DNA from: Lachnospiraceae bacterium
GTDB taxonomy: Bacteria; Bacillota; Clostridia; Lachnospirales; Lachnospiraceae
Direction of reading: 5' to 3'
NCBI GenBank assembly: GCA_910575105.1
Contig: CAJTDK010000013.1
Span: forward strand, 62,001 to 126,000
Length of the DNA stretch: 64,000 nt
Made by a program: the position numbers and the translations under genes. The notes below the pieces were generated by a model, which worked only from the letters and a program-made list of their open reading frames with translations, did not search any database and had not been told where the DNA came from. Of this stretch, positions 17,874 to 26,062 are shown in pieces (positions within the stretch are counted from its first letter, which is position 1; every line of letters begins with the position of its first letter).

Positions 17874-19203
17874 TTATCAGAAATACGCTACCGACTTTAT
17901 CCTGACGCATCCGATAGCGGCGGTATTTCTGGAGATGGGGCTTGGTAAGAGCGTGATCACGTTGACGGCGCTGTTTGATCTCATCTTGGATCAGTTCCTT
18001 ATCCGAAAAGTGCTGGTAATCGCGCCGCTGCGAGTGGCGAGGGATACCTGGCCTTTGGAAATAAAGAAGTGGGATCACCTGTCGGGGATGACCTATTCCG
18101 TGGCGGTTGGAAATGAGTCAGAGCGGAGGAGGGCACTGATGCGGGCAGCGGATATTTACATCATCAACCGGGAAAACGTGGACTGGCTGATCACAAAAAG
18201 CGGCATTCCCTTTGACTTTGACATGGTGGTGATCGATGAACTGTCATCCTTCAAATCCCATCAGGCAAAAAGGTTCAAGAGCCTCTTAAAAGCCAGACCG
18301 TCCATAAAGAGGATCGTAGGACTTACAGGAACACCGAGCAGCAATGGGCTGATGGATTTATGGGCGGAGTTTCGGCTCCTTGACCTGGGGCAGCGGCTCG
18401 GAAGATACATCTCCCATTACCGCGCAGCCTACTTTACGCCGGACAAGCGGAACGCCGAAGTCATCTTCAGCTATAAGCCGTTGTCGGGTGCGGAGGATGC
18501 AATCTACCAGAGGATATCCGACATCACCATTTCCATGAAGTCCTGCGATTACCTGAAACTGCCGGAATGTGTGATAAATGAAGTGCCAGTCGTCATGGAC
18601 GATAAGGAAATGGCGGTGTATGACCGGTTCCGGGAAGACATGGTGACAAAGATCAGGGATAAGGAGATAGACGCCGCCAATGCAGCAGTGCTTTCCGGCA
18701 AACTTCTGCAGATGGCAAACGGCGCGGTCTATGACGAGGAGAAAGTCAGCTGCCACATACATGATCGTAAGCTGGACGCTCTGGAAGACTTGATCGAAGG
18801 CGCAAACGGCAAGCCCGTACTGATTGCCTACTGGTATCAGCATGATGCCGAGCGTATCAGGGCAAGATTCCCGGTCAGGGAGATCAGGACGTCTAAGGAT
18901 ATCGAAGATTGGAATGCGGGAAAGATTTTTGCGGCAATCATCCATCCGGCATCGGCGGGACACGGTCTGAACCTGCAGGCGGGCGGCTCCACGCTTATAT
19001 GGTTCGGGCTTACATGGAGCCTGGAACTGTATCAACAGACGAACGCAAGACTCCACCGGCAGGGACAGAAGGACACAGTCGTAATCCACCATATCATCGC
19101 AAAAAGTACGATTGACGAGGATGTCATGAAGACGCTGCGGAAGAAAGAGAAGACACAGAATGCACTGATCAATGCGGTCAGGGCTAACCTGGAGGTGGGG
19201 TGA
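17854..19203 (+). CDS. Phage SNF2/DEAD-type helicase
   Basis: 449 aa, starting MRYDPHDYQ behind GGAGGTG. The superfamily 2 motifs are in order: Q-like DYQKYA, Walker A MGLGKS (residues 28-33), IDELSSFK with D128 and E129, GLTGTPSSNGLMDLW, and the distal HRQGQKDTV motif VI near the C-terminus. It is a phage replication helicase of the type paired with VRR-NUC. The stop overlaps the next start by one base. Confidence 0.92.
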   Translation: MRYDPHDYQKYATDFILTHPIAAVFLEMGLGKSVITLTALFDLILDQFLIRKVLVIAPLRVARDTWPLEIKKWDHLSGMTYSVAVGNESERRRALMRAADIYIINRENVDWLITKSGIPFDFDMVVIDELSSFKSHQAKRFKSLLKARPSIKRIVGLTGTPSSNGLMDLWAEFRLLDLGQRLGRYISHYRAAYFTPDKRNAEVIFSYKPLSGAEDAIYQRISDITISMKSCDYLKLPECVINEVPVVMDDKEMAVYDRFREDMVTKIRDKEIDAANAAVLSGKLLQMANGAVYDEEKVSCHIHDRKLDALEDLIEGANGKPVLIAYWYQHDAERIRARFPVREIRTSKDIEDWNAGKIFAAIIHPASAGHGLNLQAGGSTLIWFGLTWSLELYQQTNARLHRQGQKDTVVIHHIIAKSTIDEDVMKTLRKKEKTQNALINAVRANLEVG

Positions 19204-19424
19204 TGACCAATCCTTATGAAAAACTCGTCCAGGCGGTGATTCTGCAGGCAGTGAAAGACTACCGCACGGCGAGGAAGGAACTGAAATATCATCCGAAGAA
19301 CAAAGACACGAAGCTCATGGTAGAGGATTGTGAGAAGTTCTTTCGTTCCAACTGGTTCGGAGTGCTGACATCAGTCGATGGACAGATGCTCCTAATAAGA
19401 TTACAGGAGGAAAAACTATCATGA
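19203..19424 (+). CDS. Small phage protein of unknown function
   Basis: 73 aa, ATG overlapping the helicase stop; GGAGGTGGGG upstream serves as the ribosome binding site. The sequence is helical and charged (KLVQAVILQAVKDYRTARKEL) and ends with a short aromatic segment. No domain is recognised. The same short gene is usual between the helicase and the DUF1492 gene in Clostridia phages, and the 4-base overlap with DUF1492 shows coupling. Confidence 0.7.
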   Translation: MTNPYEKLVQAVILQAVKDYRTARKELKYHPKNKDTKLMVEDCEKFFRSNWFGVLTSVDGQMLLIRLQEEKLS

Positions 19425-19846
19425 CAGCAAAGGAATATTTACAGCAGGCATACCGCCTGGATCAAAAGATAAGCAGCGATCTGGAGGAGGTGGCATCGCT
19501 TCGAGAAATGGCCACAAGCGTATCCTCTCCACAGCTGGCTGAGCGGGTACAGACTTCAGGAAATACAGATGCGTCGTTTGTGCGGGCCTTGGAAAAGATT
19601 ATGAATCTTGAGGCGCAGATTAATAAGGAAATTGATCTTTTGATGGAGCTTAAGAAAGAGATTCGGATAGTCATTACAACGGTTGAGGATACGGATGAAC
19701 GCATGGTTCTTAAATACCGCTACGTTCATAACTATACTTGGGAGCAGATCGGCAATGAGCTTCATGCCGATGCGAGAACGGTACGCAGATGGCATGGGAA
19801 GGCTCTGCAACATGTGATTTTACCTGATAATTCCATTACGATATGA
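19421..19846 (+). CDS. DUF1492 / ArpU-like phage late regulator
   Basis: 141 aa. Residues 1-90 are a coiled-coil-like helical region. Residues ~95-135 are a sigma region-4-like helix-turn-helix: DERMVLKYRYVHNYTWEQIG, then ADARTVRRWHGKAL. DUF1492 proteins and ArpU-type proteins are thought to switch on late phage genes. Directly downstream is a promoter-like region with three phased GTCC boxes, an obvious candidate target. Confidence 0.85.
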   Translation: MTAKEYLQQAYRLDQKISSDLEEVASLREMATSVSSPQLAERVQTSGNTDASFVRALEKIMNLEAQINKEIDLLMELKKEIRIVITTVEDTDERMVLKYRYVHNYTWEQIGNELHADARTVRRWHGKALQHVILPDNSITI

Positions 19847-19857
19847 AATGCGCCCTA

Positions 19858-19905
19858 AATGTCCAGGTTTGTCCTAAGACGTCCATGTGTACATTATGAT
19901 ATAGT
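19858..19905 (+). promoter_or_regulatory. Putative late promoter with three phased GTCC boxes
   Basis: GTCC occurs at 19861, 19871 and 19881, exactly one helical turn apart. It is followed by GTGTAC and a TATGAT -10-like box at 19895-19900. No good -35 is present, as expected for an activator-dependent promoter. It sits between the DUF1492 regulator and the HNH/terminase genes. Confidence 0.6.
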
Positions 19906-19930
19906 AAAATCAGCAAAGATAGATGAGCTG

Positions 19931-19963
19931 AGCCTCATGGGAGCAATTCCGTGGGGCTTTTCT
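19931..19963 (+). terminator. Hairpin with T-rich tail before the HNH gene
   Basis: AGCCTCATGG (19931-19940) pairs with CCGTGGGGCT (19949-19958), including wobble pairs, and is followed by TTTTCTT. Because it lies downstream of the putative late promoter and before the HNH gene, it may be an attenuator or may end read-through from the early operon. Confidence 0.55.
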
Positions 19964-19990
19964 TATGTCCGGAAAGCGAGGTGACCAAGT

Positions 19991-20356
19991 ATGCCGAGAA
20001 AACCACAGCGCGGGTGTGCGTATGGAAGATGCGGTCGGCTTGCCGTTCCCGGCAGTCAGTACTGCGAGGAGCATAAAGCCCTGGTGAACAAACAGTATAA
20101 CACTTTCGAGCGCAGCCCTGACGTGAACAGAAAATACGGGCGAGCCTGGAAGAGAATCCGTGACCGCTATGTAGCGGCGCATCCCCTGTGTGAACGATGC
20201 CTTAAGGAAGGCCAGCTGACTCCCGTCGAAGAGGTGCATCATATCCTGCCGATCTCGCAGGGCGGAACGCACGATGCCCGGAATCTTATGAGTCTTTGTC
20301 AGTCCTGCCACACCAAAATTCATCTTGAAATTGGGGACAGACAGATTCGCAGCTGA
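19991..20356 (+). CDS. Phage HNH endonuclease
   Basis: 121 aa. CERC and CQSCH supply the four zinc cysteines, and VHHILPISQGGTHDARNLMSLC is the HNH nuclease loop. An N-terminal Cys-rich piece (GCAYGRCGR, QYCEEH) is typical of the phage form. HNH proteins next to the terminase genes are needed for packaging-type cleavage in several siphoviruses. It lies directly before the small terminase gene. Confidence 0.92.
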   Translation: MPRKPQRGCAYGRCGRLAVPGSQYCEEHKALVNKQYNTFERSPDVNRKYGRAWKRIRDRYVAAHPLCERCLKEGQLTPVEEVHHILPISQGGTHDARNLMSLCQSCHTKIHLEIGDRQIRS

Positions 20357-20547
20357 CCGGGAGGGGCGGGTCAAATCTCTACAGCTTTGCCCGGTGGGGA
20401 ACGGCGTGGGGTCACACGCATAAAAACCGGAAATCAAACGGGGGATTGCCCGCCCGGAGATTTCCGCAAAATAAAGGCTTCCGGGGTGCTGCAGTGTTTG
20501 ATTTCCGCAGCATTTTTCAAAAAAATCAAAGAAACGGGGTGGAAACA

Positions 20548-21081
20548 GTGGCAAAAGACGGCAGCGGGCGTGGCGGCGCAAGGCCGGGGGCGGGGCGTAA
20601 GCCCAAGGCGCTCATAGAAAAGATCAGCGAGGGGAAGACGGCAGAGGTGCTGATGGAGCCTGCCGAACTGGAGGGCGTGGACGTTCCGCCCATGAAGGAT
20701 TTCCTGAAATCCCCACAGAAGAGCGGGCGGGAGCTGGTGGCGGAGGAAGTGTACAACGAAACATACGCCTGGCTGAAGGCGAGGGGCTGTGAAAAGCTGG
20801 TCACCGTGCAGATGGTGGAGCAGTATGCCATGAGCGTGTCCCGGTGGATTCAGTGCGAGGAGATTGTATCTTCCACTGGATTCCTTGCGAAGCACCCGAC
20901 CACGGGGGCCGCCATCGCTTCCCCCTATGTCACCATGAGCCAGTCCTACATGAAGCAGACCAATTACTGCTGGATGCAGATCTACCAGATTGTGAAGGAG
21001 AACTGCTCAGTGGAGTTTTCGGGGAACACGCCCCAGGATGACGTGATGGAGCGGCTGCTCCGTGCAAGGAAAGGGATGTAG
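20548..21081 (+). CDS. Phage terminase small subunit, P27 family
   Basis: 177 aa with a GTG start at 20548 (VAKDGSGRGG) after GGGGTGG; the frame is open upstream but lacks a better start. RGGARPGAGRKPK is the basic N-terminal signature, and the helical body (SVSRWIQCEEIVSSTGFLA, GAAIASPYVTMSQ) matches P27-type small terminases. It recognises phage DNA for packaging. The expected large terminase does not follow, because a cargo gene and a deletion junction come next. Confidence 0.88.
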   Translation: MAKDGSGRGGARPGAGRKPKALIEKISEGKTAEVLMEPAELEGVDVPPMKDFLKSPQKSGRELVAEEVYNETYAWLKARGCEKLVTVQMVEQYAMSVSRWIQCEEIVSSTGFLAKHPTTGAAIASPYVTMSQSYMKQTNYCWMQIYQIVKENCSVEFSGNTPQDDVMERLLRARKGM

Positions 21082-21113
21082 GATTATTTGAAACAGTTTT
21101 TCCTGTAAAAGTC

Positions 21114-21141
21114 TTGATAATTATCCTGCAGGTGCTATAAT
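21114..21141 (+). promoter_or_regulatory. Promoter of the nucleotidyltransferase-like cargo gene
   Basis: TTGATA (21114-21119), 16 bases and TATAAT (21136-21141), about 72 bases before ATG 21214. It gives the cargo gene expression independent of the late operon. Confidence 0.7.
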
Positions 21142-21213
21142 GTAATGATTTAGCAGATCAATGCTGAATGGAAGGCTTGGGAATAAATGAAAAACACAAA
21201 GGAGAGTGAAACC

Positions 21214-21885
21214 ATGCAGCACGATTTTCATTTTATTTCTAAGAAAGATCCAAAAGTAAAAAAGGCATATGAGGATATCCAAAATATGCTCAAAGAAGTC
21301 CAGAACTTGGTCGGGGAGAAGTTTACATTCAGGTTTGATGTGGTGGGCAGCTATAAGCGGAACATGATCACCTACGATGCCAAATCAAATGTAGGATATG
21401 ACTTTGATTTCAATATCGAAGTCAATGATGGGGATGAAAAGTACACGCCAAAACAGCTAAAGGATATTCTTCGGAACGCAATAGGCGCTGTTTGTGTGAA
21501 ATACGAATATGATTATCCGGAGGATTCCACGCGTGTCCTGACGATTAAGAAGAAAAACAGGAAAGAATCACGCATCCTCCATAGCTGTGATTTCGCAATC
21601 GTAAATAACTATATTGACGATGAAAAATATAAGTGCCAGGAATATATCCACTTTGACAAGCCGCATAGGAACTACACATGGTGCGAACAGCCGGATGGAT
21701 ATTATATGCTGCCGGAAAAGATCGATTGGATTAAGGAGAATGGATTATGGGATGAAGAGATGAAGGAATTATACATTGAAAAGAAAAATATGAACGATAA
21801 TCCGGATATGCATTCGAGAGCCATTTTTGCTATGACTGTTCATGAGATATGCCAGAAGTTCGGGTTTTATGAAGATGAAAAATAA
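21214..21885 (+). CDS. Nucleotidyltransferase-like protein carried as prophage cargo
   Basis: 223 aa. ATG 21214 (MQHDFHFIS) has AAAGGAGAG at the right spacing, unlike the ATG at 21187. The polymerase-beta-type nucleotidyltransferase pattern is visible: VGSYKR (G45, S46), YDFDFNIEV with D63 and D65, and SCDFAIV with D126, giving the three expected acids. The gap between GS and DxD is 16 residues, a little longer than usual. Family members include CD-NTases, antitoxin-type and tRNA-modifying enzymes; I cannot tell which. GC is lower than that of flanking phage genes and it has its own promoter, so it is probably a moron, possibly defensive. Confidence 0.6.
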   Translation: MQHDFHFISKKDPKVKKAYEDIQNMLKEVQNLVGEKFTFRFDVVGSYKRNMITYDAKSNVGYDFDFNIEVNDGDEKYTPKQLKDILRNAIGAVCVKYEYDYPEDSTRVLTIKKKNRKESRILHSCDFAIVNNYIDDEKYKCQEYIHFDKPHRNYTWCEQPDGYYMLPEKIDWIKENGLWDEEMKELYIEKKNMNDNPDMHSRAIFAMTVHEICQKFGFYEDEK

Positions 21886-21966
21886 ATAAGGATATAGCAG
21901 TTAAACCAATGCCGTCCAGCAGAAATGTTGGGCGGCTTTTCTATGCAAATTTTTTCGGAGGTGGAA

Positions 21967-22830
21967 ATGAAAACCACGACAGATATGAAGCTTGTTTCTA
22001 TTGACAGGCTTGTACCTTATGTGAATAATGCACGGACGCACTCGCCGGAGCAGCTCACCAAGCTCCGCTCATCCCTGCGGGAGTTTGGCTTCATCAACCC
22101 GGTCATCATCGACCGGGACTTCAATGTCATTGCGGGGCATGGCAGGATCATGGCGGCGAAGGAGGAAGGGATCACAGAAGTCCCGTGTGTGTTTGTGGAC
22201 TATCTGACGGAGGCGCAGAAGAAAGCCTACATCCTTGCGGACAACCGCATGTCATTAGACGCGGGATGGGATGAGGAGTTGCTCCGCATTGAGATCGAAT
22301 CCCTGCAGGGTGCGGATTTTGATGTATCCCTTACGGGCTTTGGTGAGGATGAGATCGCAGACCTTTTTGCCGGGGACGGGGAGAAGGATGTGAAGGATGA
22401 TGACTTTGACCTTTCCGTAGCCTTGGAGAAGGCGGCGTTCGTGGAGCGGGGCGACATCTGGACGGTGGGAAGGCACAGGCTGATGTGCGGGGATGCCACC
22501 AGTGCGGAGGATGTAGAGGCGCTCATGGACGGGAAAAAGGCAAACCTCATCGTGACAGACCCGCCGTATAATGTCGCATTCAAGAGCGGCAGCGGGCTTT
22601 CCATCCAGAACGACAGCATGGAAAACGGGGAGTTCTACACTTTTCTGTACAATTCCTTCCAGAACATGGCGGCGCATCTGGAGAAGGGCGGCGCGGCGTA
22701 TGTGTTCCATGCGGACACGGAGGGGCTGAATTTCAGGAAAGCCTTTGTGGATGCGGGGTTCCACTTGGCGGGTGTGTGCATCTGGGTGAAGAATTCCTTG
22801 GTGCTTGGGCGCTCGGATTATCAGTGGCAG
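21967..22830 (+). pseudogene. ParB-like/DNA methyltransferase phage gene, 3' part missing
   Basis: ATG 21967 after GGAGGTGG. Residues ~8-100 are a ParB/Spo0J-type N-terminal domain (AGHGRIMAAKEEG, ADNRMSLDAGWD). Residues ~160-288 are a DNA methylase core with TDPPYN. The methylase normally runs on for >100 more residues after DYQWQHE, but here homology stops at 22830 and the frame continues as 20 unrelated residues to a stop at 22893. Phage enzymes of this fusion type modify phage DNA. The break coincides with the start of tape-measure homology. Confidence 0.88.
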
Positions 22831-23924
22831 CATGGTGGAGCGGGCTGTGGCAGTCCGTGGGCGACTTCTTCAGCAACATCTGGACGAACATGATGAACAA
22901 TCCTGTGCTTACGGGCATCGTGGACATGATACGCTCCCTGTGGGAGAACCTCTCCACAACGCTGCAGGGCATCTGGAACGGTATCAAGACAGCGGCTTCC
23001 GGGACATGGGAGCTGATCAAGAACGTGGTGCTTGGGCCGGTTCTGCTGCTCATCGACCTGGTGACGGGGAATTTTACGAAGCTGAAGGAGGACGCCGCCA
23101 ACATCTGGAACAACATCAAGAACGCGGCTTCCAATATCTGGAACGGCATCAAGCAGGTGGTCGGCTCGCTGGCGCAGGGGCTTGCGAACCATGTTTCCAT
23201 CCTGTTCAATGGGCTGAAAACTACGGTAGCGAATATATGGACAGCGATCAAAAACACAGCCTCGTCCGCATGGAACGGGCTGAAAAACCTGGTGTCGTCC
23301 ATTGCGTTCAATTTAAAGCAGGCGGCAGTCAACGCTTTCAAAAGTATGGTGTCCGGCATCGGTTCCGCGCTGTCCTCCCTGGGGAGCGTGGTGCAGTCCG
23401 GGTTCCAGTCCGCCATCAGCTTCATCACCTCGCTGCCGGGGAAAGCCCTGCAGTGGGGTAAGGACTTCATCAACGGGATTGCGGACGGCATCCGCAGCGT
23501 CATCGGAAACGTAATAAGCGCGGTGTCGGACGTGGCTGATAAAATACGCTCCTTCCTGCACTTCTCCGTGCCGGATGAAGGGCCATTGACGGATTATGAA
23601 AGCTGGATGCCGGACTTCATGTCCGGGCTGGCAAAGGGAATCGAAAAGAGCCGGGGCATGGTGAAGAAAGCCGTGTCCGATGTGGCGTCCGACTTAATGC
23701 TCCAGCCACAGGCGGCAGTCCAGGGGATGCAGGGCGGCAGGGACTCCTCCGGGGATTCTTCCGTAAGCGAACTGCTCGGAGGGCTTAGGGAGATGCTCGC
23801 CGGCCTGCAGGAGATGGCGGGCGGCAGGACCATCTGCATCCCCGTGTATGTGGGCGGGACGCTGCTGGACGAAGTGGTGGTGGACGCGCAGGCAAGGCAG
23901 AACTTAAGGTCGGGAGGGAGGTAA
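22831..23924 (+). pseudogene. Tail tape measure protein, C-terminal fragment
   Basis: Reading AWWSGLWQSVGDFF from 22830, this is the distal part of a tape measure protein, about 365 residues: repeated W-rich helices (GIWNGIKTAASGTW, NIWNNIKNAASNIW, AWNGLKNLVSS) spaced about 36 residues apart, then DFINGIADGIRSVIG and SPDEGPLTDYESWMPDF-like ending. The usual N-terminal several hundred residues are missing. No start codon or ribosome binding site belongs to it here. It was joined to the methylase fragment by a deletion or by misassembly. Confidence 0.88.
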
Positions 23925-23930
23925 GGCGGC

Positions 23931-24293
23931 ATGGCATATATACAGTATTTAACCATTGACGGGACGCCGCTCCCCCTGCCGGACTCTTACGAGGTGCAGA
24001 TGGCGGATGTGGAGGCGGATTCCGGCGGGGAGACGGAGGCCGGGACCACGCAGCGGGACGTGGTGAGAATGGGCGTGGTGTCCATCCCCGCTGTGTTTTC
24101 TGTTTCCCCCAAATGGCTGAAGATGCTGACGGGATTCAAGCAGAAGGAGAAGCTCACCGTGGATTACTTTGACACAGAAACGCTGGAGATAAAACAGACG
24201 GAGATGTTTATCAGCGGCTATAAGGCAAGACTTGTGAAAGACACATCCTATAAGGGGCTTTGGAAGGTGAGTTTTACGTTGAGGGAATTATAA
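23931..24293 (+). CDS. Phage tail protein, DUF6711 family
   Basis: 120 aa, ATG 23931 shortly after the tape measure stop, with GGGAGGTAAGG upstream. YIQYLTIDGTPLPLPDSYEV at the start and YKARLVKDTSYKGLWKVSFTL near the end match DUF6711, a small protein that follows the tape measure in Clostridia siphophages and is probably a distal-tail component. Confidence 0.85.
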   Translation: MAYIQYLTIDGTPLPLPDSYEVQMADVEADSGGETEAGTTQRDVVRMGVVSIPAVFSVSPKWLKMLTGFKQKEKLTVDYFDTETLEIKQTEMFISGYKARLVKDTSYKGLWKVSFTLREL

Positions 24294-24369
24294 GGAAATA
24301 GAGAGTGATTTTTAGCGGGATATCCTGTATAATGGGAAACAAGGATCAGAAGTTGGTGAGGAAAAATGT

Positions 24370-24852
24370 ATGATTAGAATAAGACCATATAAGGCTTCGG
24401 ATGTAGATACGATATTATCGTGGTGTCAAGATGAAAAAGCATTTTATCAATGGACAGCAGGCATACTTGGTAATTATCCTATAACACAAAATGAATTTTG
24501 CTTTGTTGAATCCCTAATGCCGTTTACTGCATTTGATGAAACGGGAATTGTTGGTTTTTTTACACTAAGGAACCCGAATGGATCATTGGATGAATTGCGC
24601 TTTGGATTTGTTATTGTTGATCCGCACAAGAGAGGAAAAGGTTATGGAAAAGCTATGCTCCGGTTAGGTCTAAAGTTTGTATTTGAAATATATGGGGCAA
24701 AAAAAGTATCATTGGGCGTTTTTGAGAATAATCTTCCGGCTTATTATTGTTATAAATCAGTCGGTTTTAGCGATGCGATTCTTGATACAACAGAAAAATA
24801 TTGTATTCTTGGTGAAGAATGGAAGTGCAGAGAATTGATTATGGAAAAATAG
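24370..24852 (+). CDS. GNAT-family N-acetyltransferase (prophage cargo)
   Basis: 160 aa. IRIRPYKASDVDTILSW at the start and the acetyl-CoA loop DPHKRGKGYGKAML (R/QxxGxG/A) at ~85-98 mark a GNAT enzyme; NLPAYYCYKSVGF is the usual motif B region. The substrate is unknown. The gene is AT-rich compared with the tail genes on both sides. TATAAT at 24328-24333 upstream suggests its own promoter, without a good -35. It opens a cargo block inside the tail operon. Confidence 0.88.
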   Translation: MIRIRPYKASDVDTILSWCQDEKAFYQWTAGILGNYPITQNEFCFVESLMPFTAFDETGIVGFFTLRNPNGSLDELRFGFVIVDPHKRGKGYGKAMLRLGLKFVFEIYGAKKVSLGVFENNLPAYYCYKSVGFSDAILDTTEKYCILGEEWKCRELIMEK

Positions 24853-24912
24853 ATAAATTCCCGTTTGGGTATGAATAAAACAAGCACAGCAGCGAAAGGC
24901 AAGGGTGTGGTT

Positions 24913-25362
24913 ATGTCAATGAATACAGCAGAAGCATTTGAATTGCTATTTGATAAAAATAATAAGACGGCGTACAAGGCATTACAGGAATTGCAAAACG
25001 AGAGTGAGGAAACGGATCATGTCTACCCTTATATGGACAGATTGAGTGATATGCTTGAAAGTGATAATTCTTATATCCGTACCAGGGGGCTTACGCTGCT
25101 TGCCTATAATGCAAGGTGGGACAGGGATAATAAGATAGATGAGATTATTGATGGATATTTGAAACATATAACAGATGTTAAGCCGGTTACGGCAAGACAG
25201 TGTATAAAGCTGTTGCCTATGCTTGCGAAGGATAAGCCCGAACTGAAAGAGGATATTCTTTCAGCACTGCACAGGGCGGATGTATCTTTTTATGAGGACA
25301 GTATGCGGCCGTTAGTTTATAAGGACATTCAAAAGGCGTTGAAAGAGATACAGAAGTTATAG
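24913..25362 (+). CDS. Helical-repeat (HEAT-like, SufBD-annotated type) protein
   Basis: 149 aa from ATG 24913 (24919 is also possible). The protein is all-helical with repeated pairs (NKTAYKALQELQNES, LSDMLESDNSYIRTRGLTLLAYNARWD, CIKLLPMLAKDKPELKEDILSAL), resembling short HEAT-like repeats in proteins loosely labelled SufBD in Lachnospiraceae. No catalytic residues are evident. It is the second gene of the cargo block. Confidence 0.6.
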   Translation: MSMNTAEAFELLFDKNNKTAYKALQELQNESEETDHVYPYMDRLSDMLESDNSYIRTRGLTLLAYNARWDRDNKIDEIIDGYLKHITDVKPVTARQCIKLLPMLAKDKPELKEDILSALHRADVSFYEDSMRPLVYKDIQKALKEIQKL

Positions 25363-25378
25363 GCAGATATGGATTGGT

Positions 25379-25413
25379 TTTTTAGCGGGAGATTATCTTA
25401 TCCTGCTGGAAAT
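25379..25413 (+). terminator. Possible terminator or attenuator before the yjdF leader
   Basis: AGCGGGA (25383-25389) can pair with TCCTGCT about ten bases downstream, using one wobble. A T run lies just before rather than after the stem, so termination is doubtful. Confidence 0.3.
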
Positions 25414-25424
25414 AGAAAAAGCAA

Positions 25425-25562
25425 AGATAAAAACGCAACGCGCATCTTTGGATGTGCCAGAGCCGGTAGGTAGCCCGGCCGTCCTGATGGTATCAGGGTA
25501 AGTAACCTGCCCTCCTGGGTTGTCCGTTCTTTGTTCATAACACATTTAAGGAGGGTTTCGTT
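25425..25562 (+). ncRNA. yjdF RNA (azaaromatic-responsive riboswitch), leader of yjdF
   Basis: The leader lies directly before a YjdF-family gene and has the expected features: GCCGG-TAGGTAG-CCCGGC, the perfect hairpin CCTGATGGTATCAGG, and a downstream segment GCCCTCCTGGG. CCCTCCT (25510-25516) is perfectly complementary to AGGAGGG (25549-25555), the ribosome binding site of the gene, so ligand binding can gate translation. yjdF RNAs are a known riboswitch class that binds azaaromatic compounds. The assignment rests on pattern and context, not on a covariance model. Confidence 0.8.
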
Positions 25563-25979
25563 ATGGACAGAGGAAAGGCAGGTCTGACGGTATTTTTTGA
25601 GGGGCCGTTCTGGGTCGGCGTATTTGAGAGGGTTGAAGATGGGAAACTTTCGGTATGCCGGGTGGTCTTTGGGAGTGAACCCAGGGACTATGAGGTATGG
25701 GATTTTGTCCTCAAAAATTATTATGGCTTGAGATTCAGTCCGGCTGTTGAGGCGGCTTTGAAAGACGGCAGGGTCAATCCGAAGCGGAGGCAGAGGGAGG
25801 CCGGGAGGCAGACCATGCAGGCGGGGATAGGCACAAAGTCCCAGCAGGCATTGCAACTACAGCGGGAAGCAATAAAAACAGAACGCCGGCAGATTGGCAG
25901 GGAACAGAAGGAAGCCAGGAAAGAGCGGCTGTTTGAGCTGAAACAGCAGAAGCGGAAGGAGAAGCACAGGGGCAGATAG
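25563..25979 (+). CDS. yjdF: YjdF-family protein (DUF2992)
   Basis: 138 aa, ATG 25563 behind AAGGAGGG. GKAGLTVFFEGPFWVGVFER at the start, then VVFGSEPRDYEVWDFVL and a YGLRFSP segment, then a Lys/Arg-rich helical tail, define the YjdF family. The function of YjdF is not established; control by a riboswitch for azaaromatics suggests a role with such toxic or metabolic compounds. Carriage in the tail region of a prophage is unusual and marks it as cargo. Confidence 0.9.
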   Translation: MDRGKAGLTVFFEGPFWVGVFERVEDGKLSVCRVVFGSEPRDYEVWDFVLKNYYGLRFSPAVEAALKDGRVNPKRRQREAGRQTMQAGIGTKSQQALQLQREAIKTERRQIGREQKEARKERLFELKQQKRKEKHRGR

Positions 25980-26062
25980 GTTTTCTGTGCTTCGGGAATA
26001 GCAGTATCAATGGGCATCAGCCAGGAGTGGCTGGTGCTTTTTGTGTGGAAAGGGGTGTTTCC

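Noticed and set aside
25460-25480. TAGGTAGCCCGG as an inverted copy of the phage leader element
   Set aside because: It belongs to the yjdF leader and lacks the other boxes and the spacing.
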